Assembly: GCA_018065165.1 (NCBI GenBank) | Contig: JAGHTV010000301.1 | Span: 1 to 7,570, forward strand | Source of the DNA: Candidatus Sodaliphilus fimicaballi | GTDB lineage: Bacteria; Bacteroidota; Bacteroidia; Bacteroidales; Muribaculaceae | Reading direction: 5' to 3' | DNA: 7,570 nucleotides | Shown here: in pieces, positions 4,291 to 7,570 of the stretch | Layout of the letters: every line of letters starts with the position of its first letter | Numbering within the stretch: position 1 is the first letter of the stretch | Notes under the pieces: generated by a model | Databases searched by the model: none | What the model saw: only the letters and a program-made list of their open reading frames with translations | What the model was told of the DNA's origin: nothing | Program-made: the position numbers and the translations under genes

Positions 4291-6960
4291 ATGCGATACA
4301 AAATAGTTCTTCTTATAGCAGCATTGGCATTTGGAATTATGCATGTTGATGCCAAGAATTCCAAGGTAACCAAGAATGTTAACGACACTATATACAACCC
4401 AAAGATAGTGTTTACCGGTGTTCCTAACAAGTATGAGATAGCCGGCATACGCGTCGAGGGCGTTGAAAACTACGAGGACAACATCATCATTGGCTACTCG
4501 GGTCTTTCTATAGGCCAGCGTGTCGAGATTCCTGGCGACGAGCTCAAGACTGCCGCTAAGCGATTCTGGCGTCAGGGTCTGTTCTCTAAGATTCAAATCA
4601 ATGTCGAGAAGATTTATGAGGACAAGGCTTGGCTCGTATTCAACCTGCGTCAGCAACCTCGCATCTCACAAGTCAACTACCTGGGTATGAAGGGTAGCGA
4701 GAAGAAGGAACTATCTGAGCGTATGGGTCTTGTTCCTGGCAACCAGATGACCCCCAACATTGCTAACCGCATCAAGCAGATTGTCGAGAAGTACTTTGCC
4801 GACAAGGGCTTTGAGAAGGCTGTATGTAATGTGCGTCAGCGTGAGGACCTCAGCAAGCAAAACGAGGTTATCGTCGACATTGATGTTAACAAGAACGAGA
4901 AGATCAAGGTACACAAGATTTACTTTACTGGCAACGAGGTGCTCAGCGATCGCAAGCTCAAGCGCACTATGAAGAAGACCAATGAGAAGAGTGACCTTCT
5001 CAAGCTATTCAGCCAGAAGAAGTTTGTTCGCAGCGATTATGATGCCGACCTTCAACGCCTCGTCGACAAGTACAACGAGCTTGGTTATCGCGATGCCGAG
5101 ATTGTTAGCGACAGCGTAGTTACCTTCGACGACCGCACCGTCGATGTTCACATCACGCTCAACGAGGGCAAGCGTTACTACATTAATAATATTAACTGGG
5201 TTGGTAACACCGTTTATCCCACTCATATTCTTGAAAATGTGTTGGGCTTTGAGAAGGGCGATGTTTACAACCAGAAACTGCTCAACAAGCGTACTACCGA
5301 GGACGACGACGCTATCTCTAACCTCTATATGAATAATGGTTACCTCTTCTACAACCTTATTCCTATCGAGTCCAAGGTGAGTGGCGACAGCATCGACCTG
5401 GAAATGCGTATGTTCGAGGGTAAGCAAGCTCGCATCAACAAGGTTACCATCAGTGGTAACGACCGCCTCTACGAGAAGGTTGTTCGTCGTGAGTTGCGTG
5501 TTCGTCCCGGCGACCTGTTCTCTAAGGAAGACCTTATGCGTTCTGCTCGTGAGATTGCACAAAGCGGTCACTTCGATCCTGAGAAGATGGACATCCGCCC
5601 CGAGCCTAACGAGGACAATGGTACCGTTGATATCGTACTGGGTCTTGAGTCTAAGGCCAACGACCAGGTTGAGTTCTCGGCTGGTTGGGGACAAACAGGT
5701 GTGCTCCTTAAGCTTGCACTCAAGTTTACCAATTTCTCAATGAAGAACCTGTTCCACCCCTCTTCTTACAAGGGTATCATTCCTCAGGGCGATGGACAGA
5801 CATTCTCAATCAGTGCTCAGACCAATGCTAAGTACTATCAGGCTTATAGCCTCTCGTTCCTCGATCCTTGGTTCGGTGGCAAGCGTCCTAACTCGCTGTC
5901 GGTATCGGCATTCTACAGCCGCCAGACTGGTATCAACTCATCTTACTATAATAACCAGTACAGCACTTACCTTAACAACTACTACATGAATGGTGGCGGT
6001 TATGGCTATGGTGGCTACGGTTATGGATACAATCCTTACTACTATGGCAATAATTATGGTGGTGGCAACTACTATGAGAACGCATACGACCCCAACAAGT
6101 ACTTGCAGATGCTGGGTATAACAGTGGGCTTCGGTAAGCGTCTCAAGTGGCCCGATGACTACTTCACTCTCTCGGCCGACCTCAGCTATCAGCTCTACAG
6201 CCTCAAGAATTGGGAATACCTTTATTATATGAACAACGGTGTTTCTAACTCAATCGTGTTAGGTCTTACACTGGCTCGTAACAGTATTGACAACCCCTTG
6301 TACACTCGCCGTGGTAGTTCGTTCTCATTCAGCATCCACGCTACTCCTCCTGCATCACTCTTTGGCAAGAAGAACTGGAAGGCACTTAGCGAGGCCAATA
6401 CCGACGCTGCCAAGAAAGAACTCTATAAGTGGATTGAGTACTGGAAGATCAAGTTCCAAGCCCGTACTTATACTCCGCTCAACAACAGCGAACGCTGGAC
6501 TGTCGTGCTCATGACTCGTGCCGACTTCGGTTTGCTGGGTAGCTGGAACAGGCACCTCAAGTCTCCGTTCGAGACCTTCTATGTGGGTGGTGACGGTATG
6601 TCAGGTAGTTACACTTATGCAACCGAGACCATTGCACTGCGTGGTTACGAGAATGGTGCGTTCACACCATTTGGTGCCGAGGGTTATGCTTACGACCGCT
6701 TCGTAGTCGAGCTCCACGTTCCTCTCATGCTTTCAACAAGTGCTACTATCTATCCATTAGTCTTTGTTGAGGCTGGTAACGCTTGGCAGAGTGTTAAGGA
6801 CTTCAACCCATTTGACCTCAAGCGTTCGGCTGGTGTAGGTGCTCGCGTATTCCTGCCCATGATTGGTATGATGGGTATTGACTGGGGCTACGGTTTCGAT
6901 ACAGTCTATGGCAAGAAGGCTGGTAGCAACTACCACTTCATCCTGGGTCAGGAATTATAA
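4291..6960 (+). CDS. bamA: Outer membrane protein assembly factor BamA (Omp85 family)
   Basis: BamA is the core of the BAM complex, which folds and inserts beta-barrel proteins into the outer membrane. The 889-residue product has a signal peptide (MRYKIVLLIA start, cut after about A21) and five POTRA domains at roughly 49-121, 122-203, 204-293, 294-379 and 380-456, recognised by recurring strand-turn patterns such as VEGVENYEDN, YFTGNEVLSD, NWVGNTVYP and TISGNDRLYEKVVRREL. A 16-strand barrel follows (about 457-889). The loop-6 motif appears as LRGYENG (783-789), with R784 the conserved arginine. At 889 residues it is somewhat longer than the proteobacterial proteins, partly because of a Gly/Tyr/Asn-rich insertion at about 551-600 between predicted strands 5 and 6, in extracellular loop 3. 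The chain ends FILGQEL, with leucine rather than the usual terminal aromatic. Skp follows directly downstream. Confidence 0.97.
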   Translation: MRYKIVLLIAALAFGIMHVDAKNSKVTKNVNDTIYNPKIVFTGVPNKYEIAGIRVEGVENYEDNIIIGYSGLSIGQRVEIPGDELKTAAKRFWRQGLFSKIQINVEKIYEDKAWLVFNLRQQPRISQVNYLGMKGSEKKELSERMGLVPGNQMTPNIANRIKQIVEKYFADKGFEKAVCNVRQREDLSKQNEVIVDIDVNKNEKIKVHKIYFTGNEVLSDRKLKRTMKKTNEKSDLLKLFSQKKFVRSDYDADLQRLVDKYNELGYRDAEIVSDSVVTFDDRTVDVHITLNEGKRYYINNINWVGNTVYPTHILENVLGFEKGDVYNQKLLNKRTTEDDDAISNLYMNNGYLFYNLIPIESKVSGDSIDLEMRMFEGKQARINKVTISGNDRLYEKVVRRELRVRPGDLFSKEDLMRSAREIAQSGHFDPEKMDIRPEPNEDNGTVDIVLGLESKANDQVEFSAGWGQTGVLLKLALKFTNFSMKNLFHPSSYKGIIPQGDGQTFSISAQTNAKYYQAYSLSFLDPWFGGKRPNSLSVSAFYSRQTGINSSYYNNQYSTYLNNYYMNGGGYGYGGYGYGYNPYYYGNNYGGGNYYENAYDPNKYLQMLGITVGFGKRLKWPDDYFTLSADLSYQLYSLKNWEYLYYMNNGVSNSIVLGLTLARNSIDNPLYTRRGSSFSFSIHATPPASLFGKKNWKALSEANTDAAKKELYKWIEYWKIKFQARTYTPLNNSERWTVVLMTRADFGLLGSWNRHLKSPFETFYVGGDGMSGSYTYATETIALRGYENGAFTPFGAEGYAYDRFVVELHVPLMLSTSATIYPLVFVEAGNAWQSVKDFNPFDLKRSAGVGARVFLPMIGMMGIDWGYGFDTVYGKKAGSNYHFILGQEL
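5992..6066 (+). repeat. Gly/Tyr-rich low-complexity coding repeat in a BamA extracellular loop
   Basis: Codons for BamA residues 568-592 are almost entirely glycine, tyrosine and asparagine (GGGYGYGG then YGYGYNPYYYGNN), encoded by degenerate copies of GGYTAYGG. The wider Tyr/Asn-rich stretch runs from about residue 551 to 600. The codons vary (ggt/ggc/gga, tat/tac), so this is repetition at the protein level rather than an exact DNA microsatellite. It lies between predicted strands 5 and 6, facing the outside of the cell. Confidence 0.8.
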
Positions 6961-6998
6961 TGGCAATTAAACTATTTCACCTAAGCAAAGTCTAACAA

Positions 6999-7018
6999 TC
7001 AAGATTTTTAAAACTTGA
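6999..7018. repeat. Imperfect inverted repeat just before the skp start codon
   Basis: TCAAGATTTTTAAAACTTGA has matching arms TCAAG and CTTGA, with an inner TTT/AAA pairing and one A-A mismatch. It ends 4 bp before the skp ATG. In mRNA it would form a weak, A-U-rich hairpin close to the ribosome landing site; as DNA it could be a protein-binding palindrome. Such AT-rich symmetry also arises by chance. It lacks the GC stem and following T-run of a terminator. Confidence 0.3.
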
Positions 7019-7022
7019 AGAT

Positions 7023-7538
7023 ATGAAGAAAATAGCATTAGCGTTAATCGCAGTAGTAGCGAGCATCTTCAGTGCCCAGGCACAAAAGTTTGCTCTTGTC
7101 GACATGGAATATGTACTCAAGAATATCCCGACTTATGAGATGGCCAACGAACAGCTCAACCAGCAGTCACAACGCTGGCAACGCGAGGTTGACGACCTCA
7201 AGAAGGAAGCCGATGCTATGTACAAGAATTACCAGAGCGATATGGTGTTCCTCACCGACGAGCAAAAGAAGAAGAAAGAGGCTGAGATCGTAGCCAAGGA
7301 GAAAGAGGCTTCTCAACTCCAGTACAAGTATTTTGGTCCCCAAGGCGAGCTTTTCAAGAAGCGTCAGTCACTCATCAAGCCTATTCAGGACGACATCTAC
7401 AATGCCGTAAAGAAGGTGAGCGAGGAGCGTGGTTTCCAGGTTATCTTTGACCGTGCAAGCTCACAGAGCATCATCTTTGCTTCGCCACGCATCGATGTGA
7501 GCAACGAGGTGCTGGCTAAGTTGGGCTACTCTAAGTAA
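7023..7538 (+). CDS. skp: Periplasmic chaperone, OmpH/Skp family
   Basis: Skp-family chaperones are trimeric and bind unfolded outer-membrane proteins in the periplasm, delivering them to the BAM complex. The 171-residue product has a clear signal peptide (MKKIALALIAVVASIFSAQA) with an AQA cleavage site before Q21. The mature chain opens with FALVDMEYVLKNIPTYE, the typical OmpH first strand and start of the tentacle helix. A long, charged, Lys/Glu/Gln-rich helical region follows (about 37-115), consistent with the coiled-coil tentacles. The C-terminal part returns to the small beta body with GFQVIFDRASS (137-147), a conserved IIFASP-type strand and an LGY ending. Length and order match the family. 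It lies 62 bp downstream of bamA on the same strand, a common arrangement, and probably shares its transcript. In Bacteroidales a second OmpH gene often follows; it would lie beyond this window. Confidence 0.94.
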   Translation: MKKIALALIAVVASIFSAQAQKFALVDMEYVLKNIPTYEMANEQLNQQSQRWQREVDDLKKEADAMYKNYQSDMVFLTDEQKKKKEAEIVAKEKEASQLQYKYFGPQGELFKKRQSLIKPIQDDIYNAVKKVSEERGFQVIFDRASSQSIIFASPRIDVSNEVLAKLGYSK

Positions 7539-7570
7539 CGAAAACAATAAAAATATTAACAATACAATTT
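7539..7570. other. AT-rich leader at the right edge
   Basis: The last 32 bp are strongly AT-rich, with no hairpin, T-run terminator or TAnnTTTG box. This looks like a short operon gap leading to another co-transcribed gene rather than the operon's end. No start codon for that gene is visible. Confidence 0.4.

Noticed and set aside
3934..4656. Minus-strand open frame of 240 codons across the end of uppS and the start of bamA
   Set aside because: It lies opposite two well-supported genes, crosses their boundary, and its protein is a hydrophobic shadow without recognisable motifs. Codon bias in the sense genes explains the lack of stops.
5005..5694. Minus-strand open frame of 229 codons inside bamA
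   Set aside because: It is antisense to the POTRA-coding part of bamA, and its Val/Leu/Asn-rich protein resembles no family. This is a typical shadow of a gene that avoids Leu and Ser codons reading as stops on the other strand.

Overview
This window looks like core chromosome from a member of the Bacteroidales (Bacteroidota). Three things point there. Promoter -7 boxes match the Bacteroidota consensus TAnnTTTG (TACCTTTG at 108-115 and TAACTTTG at 1073-1080 on the minus strand; TAACTTTG at 1280-1287 on the plus strand). Several genes lack a Shine-Dalgarno sequence and instead have A/T-rich leaders. Two proteins resemble uncharacterised families known mainly from this group (DUF6242 and DUF6089), next to a uppS-bamA-skp order typical of it. 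I cannot assign a family or genus. I see no mobile elements, tRNA or rRNA genes, CRISPR arrays or signs of recent transfer.

Layout. The left arm is on the minus strand: prmC (release-factor glutamine methyltransferase, 183-1034), followed downstream by the first 24 codons of a gene that looks like pyrE (1-74), which has its own promoter in the 108-bp gap. Positions 1035-1315 form an AT-rich divergent control region. It holds the -7 boxes for both directions, A/T-tracts spaced about 10 bp apart, and a perfect 7-bp inverted repeat upstream of the rightward promoter.

The right arm is a compact plus-strand array: a DUF6242-like lipoprotein (1316-2785), a DUF6089-like small outer-membrane beta-barrel (2812-3477, with a possible upstream start overlapping the previous stop), uppS (3511-4260), bamA (4291-6960) and a Skp/OmpH chaperone (7023-7538). 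Gaps are 26, 33, 30 and 62 bp, and I see no convincing internal terminator, so this is probably one operon driven from about 1280. The last 32 bp are an AT-rich leader running off the window.

How the genes work together. UppS makes undecaprenyl diphosphate, the lipid carrier for peptidoglycan and surface glycans. Skp carries unfolded outer-membrane proteins across the periplasm, and BamA folds and inserts them. The two uncharacterised proteins are both exported envelope proteins sharing this transcription unit, so they are reasonable candidates for Bacteroidales-specific partners of outer-membrane assembly. The most notable sequence oddity is a Gly/Tyr/Asn-rich insertion in a predicted extracellular loop of BamA. 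The window is mostly conserved housekeeping DNA. I did not find a clearly novel system; the best leads are the DUF6242/DUF6089 pair, the BamA loop and the control region.
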